Source: CAYNHQ01 sp964397255 (GTDB lineage Bacteria > Bdellovibrionota_G > JALEGL01 > DATDPG01). Taken from it: a stretch of 64,000 bases of DNA. Of the stretch, positions 1-9,812 are shown piece after piece. The translations under genes were made by a program, and so were the position numbers. The stretch spans positions 62,001-126,000 of the forward strand of contig CAYNHQ010000004.1 in NCBI GenBank assembly GCA_964397255.1, given 5' to 3'. Every line of letters begins with the position of its first letter. Positions within the stretch are counted from its first letter, which is position 1. The notes under the pieces were generated by a model, which had not been told where the DNA came from, did not search any database, and was given only the letters and a program-made list of their open reading frames with translations.

Positions 1-1791
1 GAATCACTCATGGCGGCTGCGGTGGCCGGGGAAACTGTTCCCCTTCGGCTTCTGGAAATCGTCGGACAGCGAATGGGACTGGATCTTGGCGCCGTGGAGG
101 GGCGATATCGGACGCTTGCCGACCATGGGTTCGTTTACTGGGCTTCGCAAGAAGGTCCTTTAGGGCAAGAAGTGGTGTTTCGTCACGCGCTCACGCGCGA
201 TGTGGTCTATTCCACGCTTCTGAATCACAACAAAAAGATTCTGCATGAAATCGTCGGCCGTGGGTTTGAACAACTCTATTCCGGTCATGTCGCGGAACAT
301 GCTGCACTTCTTTTCCACCATTACGTGAATGCAGGTCTGGGAACCGAAGCCGTAAAATACGGTCTCTTGGCGATGGATCAAATGACACGGACTTACTCCG
401 CTAAAGAAGGAAGAGGGGTGATTGAAAAATTACGAACTCTGTTGATAGAGGGCACCGAGGTATCGGATCGGTTTCAAATTGAAGTCGAGCTTTTGGAGGC
501 GGAGAACCGATTTGTGGATTTTCTCGGAGAGAGAACCGCTCAAAAAAATATTGTCGAAGCTCTGGTAACCAGAGCCAGAGAGCAACCTTCACCGCTTCTC
601 GATGCGCGCGTAGCCTTAGCTCAAGCGATGTACTTTCATGGGGTTGGAGACTTTCGAAAGACACGTGAATATGCATTGGCGGGACTCACGTCGCTATCGG
701 ATCAAAAAGGTACGGAAAAACTTCGGATGGATCTTCTGCGTAACCTCGGAATCGCTTGCTACAATATTGGGGAGTTCTCGGCGGCTCTGGAACATTACGT
801 TCAGGGGTTGACGCTTGCACAAACCATGGGAGATCGCAATGCCGAGGCTTCTTTTCTCAACGTCATTGGTCTTGTTCATTTTCGAATGGGGCATTCCGAG
901 GAAGCGGTAAAAAAATACTCGGCCGCGCTGGAGATCATCATGGTGATCGGAGATCGCCGAGGAGAGGCCAATGCGACAGGAAATCGGGGTCTCGTATATT
1001 GGACGCTGGGCGAATATAGTTTGGCCCTCGATCAATTAAAGCGGAGTCACGAAGTTTTTCGTGAGATTGGTTTTCGAAAAGGTGAAGCGGTGACTCTTGG
1101 GAACATAGGTGTGATTCACCACAAGTTGGGACAATATGAGGAGGCCCTGCGTTGTTATGAAGCGGCGCTCGCGATTCGGCGCGAGATTCGCGACCAGGCC
1201 GGGGAAGGCTTTGATCTTGTGAACGTCGGAGCGGCTCATTTGCAGCTCGGAAATCTTTCTCAGGCCCTGATGAATTTGGAGGCCGGCCTTTGGGTGGCAA
1301 GGGAAGCGGGAGTTCAATACCTTATGGCCGAGGCGCTTAATTCGCTGAGCACGACCTATCGAAAAATGGGGGAAAGAGATCCTTTGTTTATGGAGAAATC
1401 CCGAATGTCTGCCGAGGAAGCGCTTCGAATCGGACTGGAACATAATCTGGTTCCGGCCCGAATTAAGGCCCTTTCAAATCTCGGACGAACACTGATGGAG
1501 CAGGGAAAGCTGGATCGTGGGCTGGAAATGAGTTGCTCTTCCATGAAATTGGTGGCGACGCATCCGACAGGCGTGGAGGGCGCTGAAGAGGAGGCGCATA
1601 TCAATCACTACGAAATTCTCAAAAAGTCGGGGAAGGAAAAGGACGCAAGTGAGGTCCTTCAGGCATTGGTAACTCTTATCGAGAAACGCTCCGTCGCAAT
1701 TCGAGAAGAGAAGTTTCGAAAGAGTTTTCTCGAATCGGTTCCCCAGAATCGATTTGCCATGGAAGAATGGAAACATGGATCCCGCGGCTAA
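1..1791 (+). CDS. TPR-repeat signalling protein, C-terminal part (5' end outside window)
   Basis: The reading frame is open to the left edge (codons E-S-L precede the first ATG at 10), so this is the C-terminal part of a longer protein. The N-terminal visible section (about residues 1-125) has the pattern seen after the AAA ATPase module of adenylate-cyclase or kinase-type regulators: 'FRHALTRDVVYSTLL' followed by 'HHYVNAGLGTEAVKY'. Then come about eight 40-residue TPR units (roughly residues 190-500), with repeats such as 'LGEYSLALDQLKRSHEVF' and 'LGQYEEALRCYEAALAI'. Such proteins bind partners or nucleotides upstream of a cyclase or Ser/Thr kinase domain; the catalytic part is not visible here. 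The stop overlaps the start of the Ser/Thr kinase gene downstream, so the two are probably co-translated and may act in one pathway (inference). Confidence 0.75.
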   Translation, partial: ESLMAAAVAGETVPLRLLEIVGQRMGLDLGAVEGRYRTLADHGFVYWASQEGPLGQEVVFRHALTRDVVYSTLLNHNKKILHEIVGRGFEQLYSGHVAEHAALLFHHYVNAGLGTEAVKYGLLAMDQMTRTYSAKEGRGVIEKLRTLLIEGTEVSDRFQIEVELLEAENRFVDFLGERTAQKNIVEALVTRAREQPSPLLDARVALAQAMYFHGVGDFRKTREYALAGLTSLSDQKGTEKLRMDLLRNLGIACYNIGEFSAALEHYVQGLTLAQTMGDRNAEASFLNVIGLVHFRMGHSEEAVKKYSAALEIIMVIGDRRGEANATGNRGLVYWTLGEYSLALDQLKRSHEVFREIGFRKGEAVTLGNIGVIHHKLGQYEEALRCYEAALAIRREIRDQAGEGFDLVNVGAAHLQLGNLSQALMNLEAGLWVAREAGVQYLMAEALNSLSTTYRKMGERDPLFMEKSRMSAEEALRIGLEHNLVPARIKALSNLGRTLMEQGKLDRGLEMSCSSMKLVATHPTGVEGAEEEAHINHYEILKKSGKEKDASEVLQALVTLIEKRSVAIREEKFRKSFLESVPQNRFAMEEWKHGSRG

Positions 1792-3715
1792 CGTTTCGCC
1801 TTCCCAGCCGATTCGATTCGGGAAATTTTGGCTGATCGAAAAGGTTGCCTCCGGTGGCATGGCGGAAATTTATAAGGCCGTCGCAACGACTGCCGATGGA
1901 AAGCGCCAGATTCTAGCGATCAAACGAATCCTTCCACAATATTCGAACGACGAAGAGTTTGTTTCGATGCTGGTCGATGAAGCGAAGCTGATGGTGCTTT
2001 TGAATCATCCGAACATCGTTCCCATGATGGAATTCGGAAAAGTCGAAGACTCTTGTTACATTGCGATGGAATTTGTTGAAGGCATCACGCTCAAGAGTCT
2101 GGTCAAGCGAATCAAAGACTCCGGCCAGCGCTGCTCGATCGATATGGCGGTTCACATCGCCCGTGAAATTGGAACGGGATTGGCGTATGCCCATCGAAAA
2201 GTCGACGAGAATGGAACCGCTCTCGGGATTGTTCACCGAGATATTAGTCCGACCAATATTCTGATTTCCTTCGATGGCGATGTGAAGATCGCCGATTTCG
2301 GCATTTCCAAAGCTTCCAATCAATCGCATCGGACACAGATCGGCGTCATTCGCGGAAAGACCGGCTATATGTCGCCTGAGCAGACCAAATCAGGAGCCGT
2401 GATTGATCAGAGAAGCGACCTCTATTCCCTCGGGATCATATTCTTCGAGCTTCTGACCGGACAGCGCCTGTATCAGGCGGAATCCATTCCGGAGGCGCTC
2501 CGGATCATTCGAAAGGGAGAAATCCCGTCGATTCGCCAGATCCGGCCGGAGGTTCCAGAATCGCTGGAAATCATCGCGCTCAAAGCTCTAACCGCGGATG
2601 TGGATCAGCGCTATCAGCGCGCCGATGCGTTTGTGGACTCCCTAAACGAGTTTCTGATTCGATGGAATCCCACTGGAAGACCGGTGCGTGTGACGCATAG
2701 TGATCTCGTCGGTTTTCTCCATCGGTATTACAGCGTCGAGATGAGTCAACGCTTCGAGGACGCGACAGGAGCGATATTTGAAGAAGCGGCTACCTATGTG
2801 GACTCGCCGGATGCCAAGACCGTCGCGGATACGCTCTCACAGAAAACACTTTCTCGACCTCATACCATCGTGGCCAATCCTCTTTATGAATTAAGCGAGC
2901 AGGAATTTGATCTCCCCCCCACATTGAGTGGCGCTTCTCGCTCTAAGACCATTCTCACATCCCCTTCAGGTCTGAGTCAGACACAGTCGTTGCAAGATGC
3001 GATGTCCGCCTCTCTTCGAATTGTGGGCCGATTTTCACCCTTCGTGATTTCTGGACTTATTGCAGGAGCTTTGGTCTTTGGGAGTCTGGTCTTCTTTCTT
3101 CGGAGGTCTCGCTCTACTCCACCCGTCGCTGCAGTCCCCACCACACCAGTTCCCGTACCTACGCCACCGACAAAGAAAGTGAGTTACGCGAAGGTTAAAA
3201 TCAGCACTGATCCAAGAGGGGCAAGAGTTTATCTCGATCAAGTTCTTGTGGATGGCAGCACACCGCTTGAACTTCCGTCTCTTCAAGTGGGTAACACCTA
3301 CGCGATCAAAATTGTGCTATCCGGGTACGAGACGATTGAGCGAGAATTTACGATCTCGCAAGCAATGAACATGACCAAGAAATATTTCCTTCACCCCTCC
3401 ATAACACCGACACCGCGACCTCAGCCGCCACAGAAAGTAGAGCTGCCAAAGCTGGGCCCTCCTCCGGCGCCGAAAAAGGGAAAATTGAGCGTTTCATCCG
3501 ATCCCCCGGGGGCCAGTATTTATGTGGACGGGAAATTAATGGCGTCCGAAGAGTCACTCATTGAGTTGGCTCTCTTCTCGGGGAATCATCGTATCAAAAT
3601 TGTGAGCGCTGGTGGGCGCGCATCTTGGGAATTCCAAGTGCTCATCAAGCCGAACCAAACACTTCGCTGTGCCAAGGTGGACATCGAGCAACACAAAAAC
3701 AATTGCAGATACTAA
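1775..3715 (+). CDS. Transmembrane Ser/Thr protein kinase with two PEGA domains
   Basis: Hanks-type kinase, 646 aa from ATG 1775, which has a GGAAGAATGGAAAC region in front (a TTG at 1754 would add seven residues). Visible kinase features: glycine-rich loop 'ASGGMAEIYKA' (25-35), Lys50, Glu69, catalytic 'HRDISPTN' (154-161), 'DFG' (174-176) and 'YMSPEQ'. The domain ends near 300. A cytosolic linker precedes one membrane segment (about 421-443); after it a proline/threonine-rich stretch leads to two PEGA domains (about 470-528 and 567-625), which typically lie outside the cytoplasmic membrane and can contact the envelope. The architecture is that of a receptor kinase of PknB-like logic, with PEGA rather than PASTA sensors. 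It overlaps the TPR gene by 17 bp and meets the next gene tail to tail, with both stop codons inside the same CTAA. Confidence 0.92.
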   Translation: MDPAANVSPSQPIRFGKFWLIEKVASGGMAEIYKAVATTADGKRQILAIKRILPQYSNDEEFVSMLVDEAKLMVLLNHPNIVPMMEFGKVEDSCYIAMEFVEGITLKSLVKRIKDSGQRCSIDMAVHIAREIGTGLAYAHRKVDENGTALGIVHRDISPTNILISFDGDVKIADFGISKASNQSHRTQIGVIRGKTGYMSPEQTKSGAVIDQRSDLYSLGIIFFELLTGQRLYQAESIPEALRIIRKGEIPSIRQIRPEVPESLEIIALKALTADVDQRYQRADAFVDSLNEFLIRWNPTGRPVRVTHSDLVGFLHRYYSVEMSQRFEDATGAIFEEAATYVDSPDAKTVADTLSQKTLSRPHTIVANPLYELSEQEFDLPPTLSGASRSKTILTSPSGLSQTQSLQDAMSASLRIVGRFSPFVISGLIAGALVFGSLVFFLRRSRSTPPVAAVPTTPVPVPTPPTKKVSYAKVKISTDPRGARVYLDQVLVDGSTPLELPSLQVGNTYAIKIVLSGYETIEREFTISQAMNMTKKYFLHPSITPTPRPQPPQKVELPKLGPPPAPKKGKLSVSSDPPGASIYVDGKLMASEESLIELALFSGNHRIKIVSAGGRASWEFQVLIKPNQTLRCAKVDIEQHKNNCRY

Positions 3716-5058
3716 GGGAGATTGTTTGCCGCTTCTAATTCCAATCGGGCTTCAACCAATTCGATGGCGTGTTCGGGGAAAAAGAAAATGGCGGGGGCGG
3801 AGCGCATGGTCACTCCCGGAGAATACTTTTCAAGAAGTGCAACTTCAAGAACCCCAATGGAATATGGAATGAAGGCGGAGTTCATTTTTCGCGGGAAGGA
3901 AAGGCGCGGTTGAATAAGGGAGCGAAATAGCGGATTCGTAATGCTGTCTCTGCCCCAACGATCGAGCGAAGCAAGTTCTTGAAGAAGATTGTAAAATCCG
4001 TGCTCGGGCTTTTTTCTGGAATAGAAAGAGCGAATCTGTTCGTAATGGGAAAAATGTACATCTAACTCGGCATTGGACATTCTTTCTTTCATTTCCTTGG
4101 GTGATTCGGCACTCGCCAAGAAGAGAAGCCGCGCGGCGAAATAATCGGCACTACCCTCGTTCCACTCGTACTGACCAAAGGCCCGTTGCGCGGCATAGGC
4201 CTGTTCCTCGGAACCGGTCATTGACAAAAAGAGGTGATATCGATTCTTTCTCGCCCGTATGAAAGCTTCCGCATGTTGATCTCTTTGGGCTTCGGTTCGA
4301 GCGTCCAGCGCTTCCAGTAATTCATCCCGTTCATTCGAGGCGTTATCGAGTAGGTTGTCTTCGTTAGTCGAAATTCCACGCTTGCCCCTCTTACTCCAGA
4401 TTTGCTCATGATCTAGAAGGGATGCGTATGTTTCCGGGCTTGAAAAATCAACTAAGGGATTCATGTGATCTTTCATAAATAGATGATGCGTTTCGTGGGC
4501 AAAAATAAAAAGCCAATACTCCGTACTATTGCGCGCCAGAATATGGTCAAATTGTTCCATCCGGCCGCTTGCCCACATTTGTTCCAATGACTGAATGACA
4601 AATAGTCTCCGACCCCCGATTTGTTCCGGGATCACCTGTGCGAGAGCTTTTTCAGGCTGAATGGAAAAGCGTGAAATAAAAAGGTCCCGATTCGCGGCGT
4701 AAAGTCGGTAGCCCGTTCGACTCTCAGGGATTGTTATGGGTTCCAATGGAATGGGGGGGTGACTCAAAAGGCGTTCGACCCACGAGAGAGCCACCGAGTT
4801 TTCAGGAACGAGGAGGAGCGCTTTGTTATCCGTCAGAAGAAAAAAGGGAAGAGAGTTACAATCGAGCCAGGTCTTAAAATTGTTCCACGCGCTTTCTCCG
4901 TAATGATTCAGTAGGTAAAAGGCTTCATTAATGCGATCCATTTGAAGAGCCGAAATAGACGACGACTGCCCCTTTGCGCTTCCATGAAACGAAAGGCCAA
5001 TCAAGCTCAGAAATACGAGTCCTCGACCCCCTCGGGCGAGTTTGTTTCTTTGTTTCAT
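3712..5058 (-). CDS. Secreted putative zinc metallopeptidase (HExxH)
   Basis: 448 aa from ATG 5058; a second ATG at 5073 adds five residues before the signal peptide. The N-terminus has a basic stretch followed by 'GLVFLSLIGLSFHGSAKG', a plausible Sec signal. A gluzincin-type motif 'AHETHHLF' places H188, E189 and H192 in HExxH spacing, and 'NEGSADYFAARLL' supplies a candidate third ligand Glu301 about 110 residues later, as in HExxH...(E)xxxD families. The rest (residues 40-185) matches nothing I recognise. Seen: the zincin motif and the leader. Inferred: extracytoplasmic peptidase. The gene lies alone on the minus strand, 94 bp downstream of the MASE1 kinase stop, and converges on the PEGA kinase gene. 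Confidence 0.6.
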   Translation of the reverse strand: MKQRNKLARGGRGLVFLSLIGLSFHGSAKGQSSSISALQMDRINEAFYLLNHYGESAWNNFKTWLDCNSLPFFLLTDNKALLLVPENSVALSWVERLLSHPPIPLEPITIPESRTGYRLYAANRDLFISRFSIQPEKALAQVIPEQIGGRRLFVIQSLEQMWASGRMEQFDHILARNSTEYWLFIFAHETHHLFMKDHMNPLVDFSSPETYASLLDHEQIWSKRGKRGISTNEDNLLDNASNERDELLEALDARTEAQRDQHAEAFIRARKNRYHLFLSMTGSEEQAYAAQRAFGQYEWNEGSADYFAARLLFLASAESPKEMKERMSNAELDVHFSHYEQIRSFYSRKKPEHGFYNLLQELASLDRWGRDSITNPLFRSLIQPRLSFPRKMNSAFIPYSIGVLEVALLEKYSPGVTMRSAPAIFFFPEHAIELVEARLELEAANNLP

Positions 5059-5167
5059 TTTTCCCCCCCACACGAAACAAGAATAGAGCCAGAACTACCA
5101 AAATATTGCGAATCGCGTCAAGCTGAAAAAACAAAACGCCCGAAAAAAAATGCGAAGGGATTTTAGA

Positions 5168-7693
5168 CTAGTGAGTTGTAAAGGTTGGTAATTCTTGCCG
5201 TTTTTGCGAGGGATCTCGGGTAACGGCTGTGGTCCGGGTCTGCCGAGGCAAGGTTACGGTGAAGGTAGTGTACTTTCCGGGCTGACTTTCCACGGAAATA
5301 TTCCCCCCATGAGCAGCTGTGATTTCCTTGGAGATATAGAGGCCAAGCCCCAATCCGCCATATGATTTTGACGAAACGGCTCGCTCGAATCGATTAAAGA
5401 TTCGCTCTTTATTTTCATCGTTGATTCCGATGCCCTGGTCATGAACGGAAATCGAAACCTGGGAGTCTTGCGAGGCCAACCTCAGTTCAATCGGTCGGCC
5501 ATTTCCATATTTCATTGCGTTGGAAAGGAGATTGGTAACCACTTGATCAATTCGAAGGCGGTCCCAGGCCCCCCTAAAATCACCCATACCGATGAGGCTA
5601 ATCGTAATTTTCTTGGAATGTGCCTCGTTCGAAAATCGTGCAACCACCTCCTCCATCAATTTGTAAAGGTCGAATTCCTCGACGGAAAGTTCCAATTTCC
5701 CGGACGCGATCCGCGACACATCGAGAAGAGTTCCAATGAGCTGAGTCATTCGCTTCACTTGAGAAATAGATAGATCCAACGAATTTGAAAGGAAATCGAT
5801 ATTGAAACCGGACTTTCGAAGAATACGATCAGCGGTTTGAATCTGCAATTGAAGAGCCGTAAGGGGAGTTCGTAACTCATGAGATGCGATGGAGATGAAT
5901 TCATCGCGGAGGCGAACCGCCTCTTGGGCCTGTGCAAGTTTAATCCGTGATTCCTCAGCCTTCACTTTTTCCGAAACATCTCGAATGGCCGTAATGATCA
6001 AAAGCCCTTCTTCAGTGTACAGCGGGCTTAAACTGATTTCCGCGGGAAATTCAGTTCCATCTTTGCGAAGTCCCCAAAGAGAAGTTTGTCCCATACCCAT
6101 GGGTCGAATATTGGGGCTTTCCGTATAGTGTTGCCGATGCATTTCATGGCGCTGCCGCAAACGTTCCGGCATGAGAATTTCCACATTCTCGCCCAGCAAT
6201 TCTTCACGAATGTAACCGAACAGGCTCCGAACTTGGTCATTCACCAGAACGATTTCCCCGTCGCGATTCGCGATAACCATGGCGTCTGGTGCGGCATCCA
6301 AAAGACGGCGAAATTTTTCTTCCGCCTGCTTTTGGGCCGTGACATCTCGTCCTTCCGCGACAACGTGGTCGACTTTGGTGCCGCCGGCCATGACCGGCGA
6401 AAACGAAAGATCGATCCAAATTAACCGATTTCCCGGGAGCATAATTTTTTCGTGATAGCTGATGTTTTCGCCTTGAAGAGCCCTGTTAAACGCTCTCTGA
6501 ACCCGATCATGGACGTTTCGGTCGAAAGTGAACCAGGGTCCTTCAATAAAATGAGTTTTATAAAGATGCTCCCAATCAAATCCGGAGGCCGCGATGGCCG
6601 CCTGATTAGCGAGCATGACCCTGCCATCCACGCTTATCTTGGCGTTGAATGTGGACATGTGATCGATATAGCTGCTCAGTTCCGCCTTTCGGGCGGACGC
6701 GATGGTTTCCAAAACCCGGAGCTCGTCATTGGCCTGCGCTAGTTCTTTCGTTCTTTGGACCACACGATTCTCCAACTCGTCCATCGTATTTCGCATGGCT
6801 AGAATGGCCGAGTCTCTCTCGGAGATCGCAGACATGAGAAGAATTCCAGTGGTGGAAAAAAACCCCATAAATCCCTGGAGCCGAATGAGTCGATCAAAAA
6901 AAGTAGAAGCAACTTCCATATTCCCCGTCGACAGGACAATGGGGATGGCGACGGCAGCGGTAGACATGAGGACCGTAACTGTTCCGCGACTTCCATAGCG
7001 GGCCGATCCCCAAATGAGCGGCAAAAACGCGAGATAAAGCCGGGGTGTCCAAATCTCGCTCGCCGTTCGGGAGGTGCCGAACATCCAATAGGAGAGAAGC
7101 GCGCTGATAAAGACCAATAAGATAAGTCCAAGCCCGTGAGAACGTCGAAACGTATATAGGCTCGGCCGAATGGACCAGGCGAGAACCGCCGGAGTAATGA
7201 GCAACATTCCAATGGCGTCGCCCAACCACCACGTCGACCACGCAAGCCCCATAATATGCGACTCAATGGTTCCCGAAATCCAAAGTGCACCGACTCCAAT
7301 CGTAGCACTCACCACCGTGCCGAGTACGGGACCGCAAAGTAGAAAAGAAAAAGCGTCACGTAATCGTGAAAAGTCATTTCGAAATCCAAATCGATGCAGC
7401 AGAAGATACGCAGTCAGGCCAGAAAGCGTGTTTCCCGATGCAATCAATGCGGCCGTTCCCACGCTTGCACCGTGCAAATAATTCACCCCATAGGCGCCTA
7501 TCAAGATCGCTGGGGAAATCTCAATGTCCCAGAGCAGAAGGGCGGCGAGCGCAATACCAGACGGGGGCCAAAGAAGAGATGCGAATCCCCCTACCGGTGC
7601 CAGCTGGAGCGCAATGTATCCGGAGAAAAGATACGAGAAGAAAACGATGAAAAATCGAAATAAGTACCCAAAGGTTTGTCGTATTCGAATCAC
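5168..7693 (-). CDS. MASE1-PAS-PAS sensor histidine kinase
   Basis: 841 aa from a GTG at 7693. Domains in order: N-terminal MASE1 sensor with about eight membrane segments (residues 5-290; the hallmark 'LLWPPSGIALAALLL' and 'WWLGDAIGMLLITPA' are present), a short coiled linker, PAS (about 335-455), a second PAS/PAC (about 458-578, 'MVIANRDGEIVLVNDQ'), HisKA with 'SIASHELRTPL' (phospho-acceptor His605), and HATPase with N box 'NLLSNAMKYG', 'DQGIGI' and 'GGLGLGLYI'. It is a full integral-membrane kinase sensing an unknown membrane-associated signal. It is the last gene of the minus-strand signalling island; the receiver protein directly upstream (62 bp gap) is the likely partner (inference). 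Confidence 0.93.
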   Translation of the reverse strand: MIRIRQTFGYLFRFFIVFFSYLFSGYIALQLAPVGGFASLLWPPSGIALAALLLWDIEISPAILIGAYGVNYLHGASVGTAALIASGNTLSGLTAYLLLHRFGFRNDFSRLRDAFSFLLCGPVLGTVVSATIGVGALWISGTIESHIMGLAWSTWWLGDAIGMLLITPAVLAWSIRPSLYTFRRSHGLGLILLVFISALLSYWMFGTSRTASEIWTPRLYLAFLPLIWGSARYGSRGTVTVLMSTAAVAIPIVLSTGNMEVASTFFDRLIRLQGFMGFFSTTGILLMSAISERDSAILAMRNTMDELENRVVQRTKELAQANDELRVLETIASARKAELSSYIDHMSTFNAKISVDGRVMLANQAAIAASGFDWEHLYKTHFIEGPWFTFDRNVHDRVQRAFNRALQGENISYHEKIMLPGNRLIWIDLSFSPVMAGGTKVDHVVAEGRDVTAQKQAEEKFRRLLDAAPDAMVIANRDGEIVLVNDQVRSLFGYIREELLGENVEILMPERLRQRHEMHRQHYTESPNIRPMGMGQTSLWGLRKDGTEFPAEISLSPLYTEEGLLIITAIRDVSEKVKAEESRIKLAQAQEAVRLRDEFISIASHELRTPLTALQLQIQTADRILRKSGFNIDFLSNSLDLSISQVKRMTQLIGTLLDVSRIASGKLELSVEEFDLYKLMEEVVARFSNEAHSKKITISLIGMGDFRGAWDRLRIDQVVTNLLSNAMKYGNGRPIELRLASQDSQVSISVHDQGIGINDENKERIFNRFERAVSSKSYGGLGLGLYISKEITAAHGGNISVESQPGKYTTFTVTLPRQTRTTAVTRDPSQKRQELPTFTTH

Positions 7694-7755
7694 GCTAACT
7701 CCACTACACCGCGTAGATGAATTGATCGACCAAAATCATTCGAAGTGTATGGAGT

Positions 7756-8259
7756 CTAATTTGGCCCCCCCCAATTTGGGGGGAGCTTTGCAATGTTTAA
7801 CCAAAATTCTTTGATATTCTTGGCGATTCCAATGAATTCATCGAGATCGATCGGTTTATTTATGAAGCAGTTTGCATTCAGCTCATAACTCATCAGTATG
7901 TCCTCATCCGCCTGCGACATGCTGAGCACGATGACCGGGATGCGACGAAGAGAAGCATCCTGCTTGATCTCGGCCAACACGGCGCGACCATCCTTTTTGG
8001 GTAGGTTTAGATCCAAAATAATAATGTCGGGAGGTTCTGCGTTGGAAAATTTTCCTTTCTTCCTCAGGTAGTTAATGCACTCCACTCCGTCTTTCGCGAC
8101 CTTTAAATGGTATTCAAAGCCGCTCTCCTTAAATGCTTCGACCATCAAATCCACATCCGCTGGATTATCCTCGACCAAGAGTATGACCGCTCTTTTCACA
8201 GGCCTTTTGGCTTTTTGTTGATAGGTGGGAGCGATCTCTTTTTCCGGAAACGGCTTCAT
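7756..8259 (-). CDS. Rcp1-like single-domain response regulator
   Basis: 167 aa from ATG 8259, chosen because a strong GAGGAGGAAC Shine-Dalgarno lies just upstream; the longer frame from 8280 overlaps the preceding gene. Receiver domain only: acidic pocket 'LVEDNPAD' (Glu30, Asp31), phospho-acceptor Asp83 in 'IILDLNLPKKDG', and Lys135 in 'FINKPID'. The long insert after beta-2 ('KKGKFSNAEPPD') is typical of the Rcp1/CheY-like regulators paired with phytochrome-type PAS kinases. There is no output domain, so it probably passes phosphate on or acts through protein contact. The stop of the upstream histidine kinase is 17 bp away, which supports an operon. Confidence 0.92.
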   Translation of the reverse strand: MKPFPEKEIAPTYQQKAKRPVKRAVILLVEDNPADVDLMVEAFKESGFEYHLKVAKDGVECINYLRKKGKFSNAEPPDIIILDLNLPKKDGRAVLAEIKQDASLRRIPVIVLSMSQADEDILMSYELNANCFINKPIDLDEFIGIAKNIKEFWLNIAKLPPNWGGPN

Positions 8260-8276
8260 TGTTCCTCCTCTCACTC

Positions 8277-9809
8277 TCACAATCTCGTAGCATTGGCGAG
8301 TCTTGGATAAGAAGGTGGGGGCTCTTCCCTTGGTTTAACGACCGAAGCACCGGGAATATTGAATCGGAAGGTTGTTCCTTTCCCCGGTTCGGACTCGACC
8401 CAAATTTTTCCACCATGGCGGCCGACGATTTTTTTGCATACGGCCAGACCAATTCCCGCCCCCGGATATTTGTCGCGTCCATGCAAACGATGAAAGATCT
8501 CAAAAATTCTTTCCTGGTATTCAGGCTCAATTCCGATTCCGTTATCCGTGACAGAAAATAGCCAGCCGTCGGAACTTCGTTGGGCATCCACTTGAATCAC
8601 GGGTGCTTGATCCGTGCGGAATTTGATTCCGTTTGCAATCAAATTTTGAAACACCTGCGACAGCTGAACTTTGTCGGCAAGAATGACGGGCATCTCGCCA
8701 TAATTGACTTGTGCCAAATTTTGTTCAATGGAGCTGGAGAGATTGGAAATTACTGCGTGCAGCACTTCTTTTGTGTCTGTGGGCTCCAAAGGGATGTCAT
8801 CTCGTCCGACTCGAGAATAATAGAGAAGCGACCGGATTAATTCCTGCATGCGTTTCGCCCCTTCTACCGCATAGGTGATGAACGTGTCTGCATCTTTGTC
8901 CAGCTTCCCGTGATAGCGTCGAGCAAGCAACTGCGAGTAACTTGCAACCATACGCAAAGGTTCTTGCAGATCGTGTGAAGCCACATATGCGAATTGCTTT
9001 AATTCTTGGTTACTTCTCTCCAGGGCCAAAGCGCGCTGTTTCATCTCTCGTTCCGCTTCTTTTTGCGCCGTAATGTCGGTGAACACCGCAACTGCCCCGG
9101 TGATCTTTCCTACTCGATCTCGGATGGGAGAAGCGCTGAAACTGATCGTGGTTCGTGATTTTCCGGAACGCGCATAGTAAGCTTCTTCCGCACGTACAAT
9201 TTCACCTTTTAAGGCACGCGCCAGCGGAAATTCACCGCCTTGATATCGAGTTCCGTCGAGACGGTAGAGTGGGAGTGCTTCGTATCGTTCATGAAGAAGC
9301 GTACCGACGAGGGATCGCCCGAGAATCGCCTCCGCTTGCTGATTTTCAAGTACAATTCTTTCTTCGGGCGCCAGCGCAAGAAGAACTCCGGAGGGCATTT
9401 GCTGAAGGACCGTTTCAAAACGTGCGCGACCCTCTTCAAGCAATTCAATTAACTTTTTCCCTTGGTCAATGTCCCTTCTTCCTCGGGTATTGTCCTGAAT
9501 ATAGGCCACATAAGACAGATTCGTATCGTCGGAAATGCGCACCAAATGAAGTTCGATGGGGAAGGTTGTTCCATCTGATTTTCTGGCTTCCAATTGCAAG
9601 GATTTTCGCACGGGAATTTCCAAAATGCTTTCCCATTGAGGATCCTTCGGACCCAATCCGCCGATCGTTTTCGTCAGATTTTGCCCAAGCCACTCTTTTT
9701 GCAAATAACCGAACATTTGTTCGGCGGTGCGATTCGCCTCCAAAATGTCACCCTTTCGATCCAGCAAAATGATTGCGTTGGGCGAGTGCTCAAGGATCTT
9801 CCATTCCAA
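8277..9809 (-). CDS. Cytoplasmic PAS-PAS histidine kinase
   Basis: 510 aa, ATG 9809, no membrane segment. Two PAS domains: about 1-115 ('SPNAIILLDRKGDILEAN') and about 130-255 ('MPSGVLLALAPEERIVLEN'), each with a PAC motif. A short coiled linker leads to HisKA of the phytochrome-kinase type, 'YVASHDLQEPLRMV' (His279), then HATPase with 'NLIANGIKF', 'DNGIGI' and 'GAGIGLAVCKKIV'. The final 25 residues are proline-rich. It starts three bases after the stop of the upstream receiver gene and is followed closely by another receiver, so it is flanked on both sides by candidate partners. The ligand of the PAS domains cannot be read from sequence. Confidence 0.93.
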   Translation of the reverse strand: MEWKILEHSPNAIILLDRKGDILEANRTAEQMFGYLQKEWLGQNLTKTIGGLGPKDPQWESILEIPVRKSLQLEARKSDGTTFPIELHLVRISDDTNLSYVAYIQDNTRGRRDIDQGKKLIELLEEGRARFETVLQQMPSGVLLALAPEERIVLENQQAEAILGRSLVGTLLHERYEALPLYRLDGTRYQGGEFPLARALKGEIVRAEEAYYARSGKSRTTISFSASPIRDRVGKITGAVAVFTDITAQKEAEREMKQRALALERSNQELKQFAYVASHDLQEPLRMVASYSQLLARRYHGKLDKDADTFITYAVEGAKRMQELIRSLLYYSRVGRDDIPLEPTDTKEVLHAVISNLSSSIEQNLAQVNYGEMPVILADKVQLSQVFQNLIANGIKFRTDQAPVIQVDAQRSSDGWLFSVTDNGIGIEPEYQERIFEIFHRLHGRDKYPGAGIGLAVCKKIVGRHGGKIWVESEPGKGTTFRFNIPGASVVKPREEPPPSYPRLANATRL

Positions 9810-9812
9810 GGG

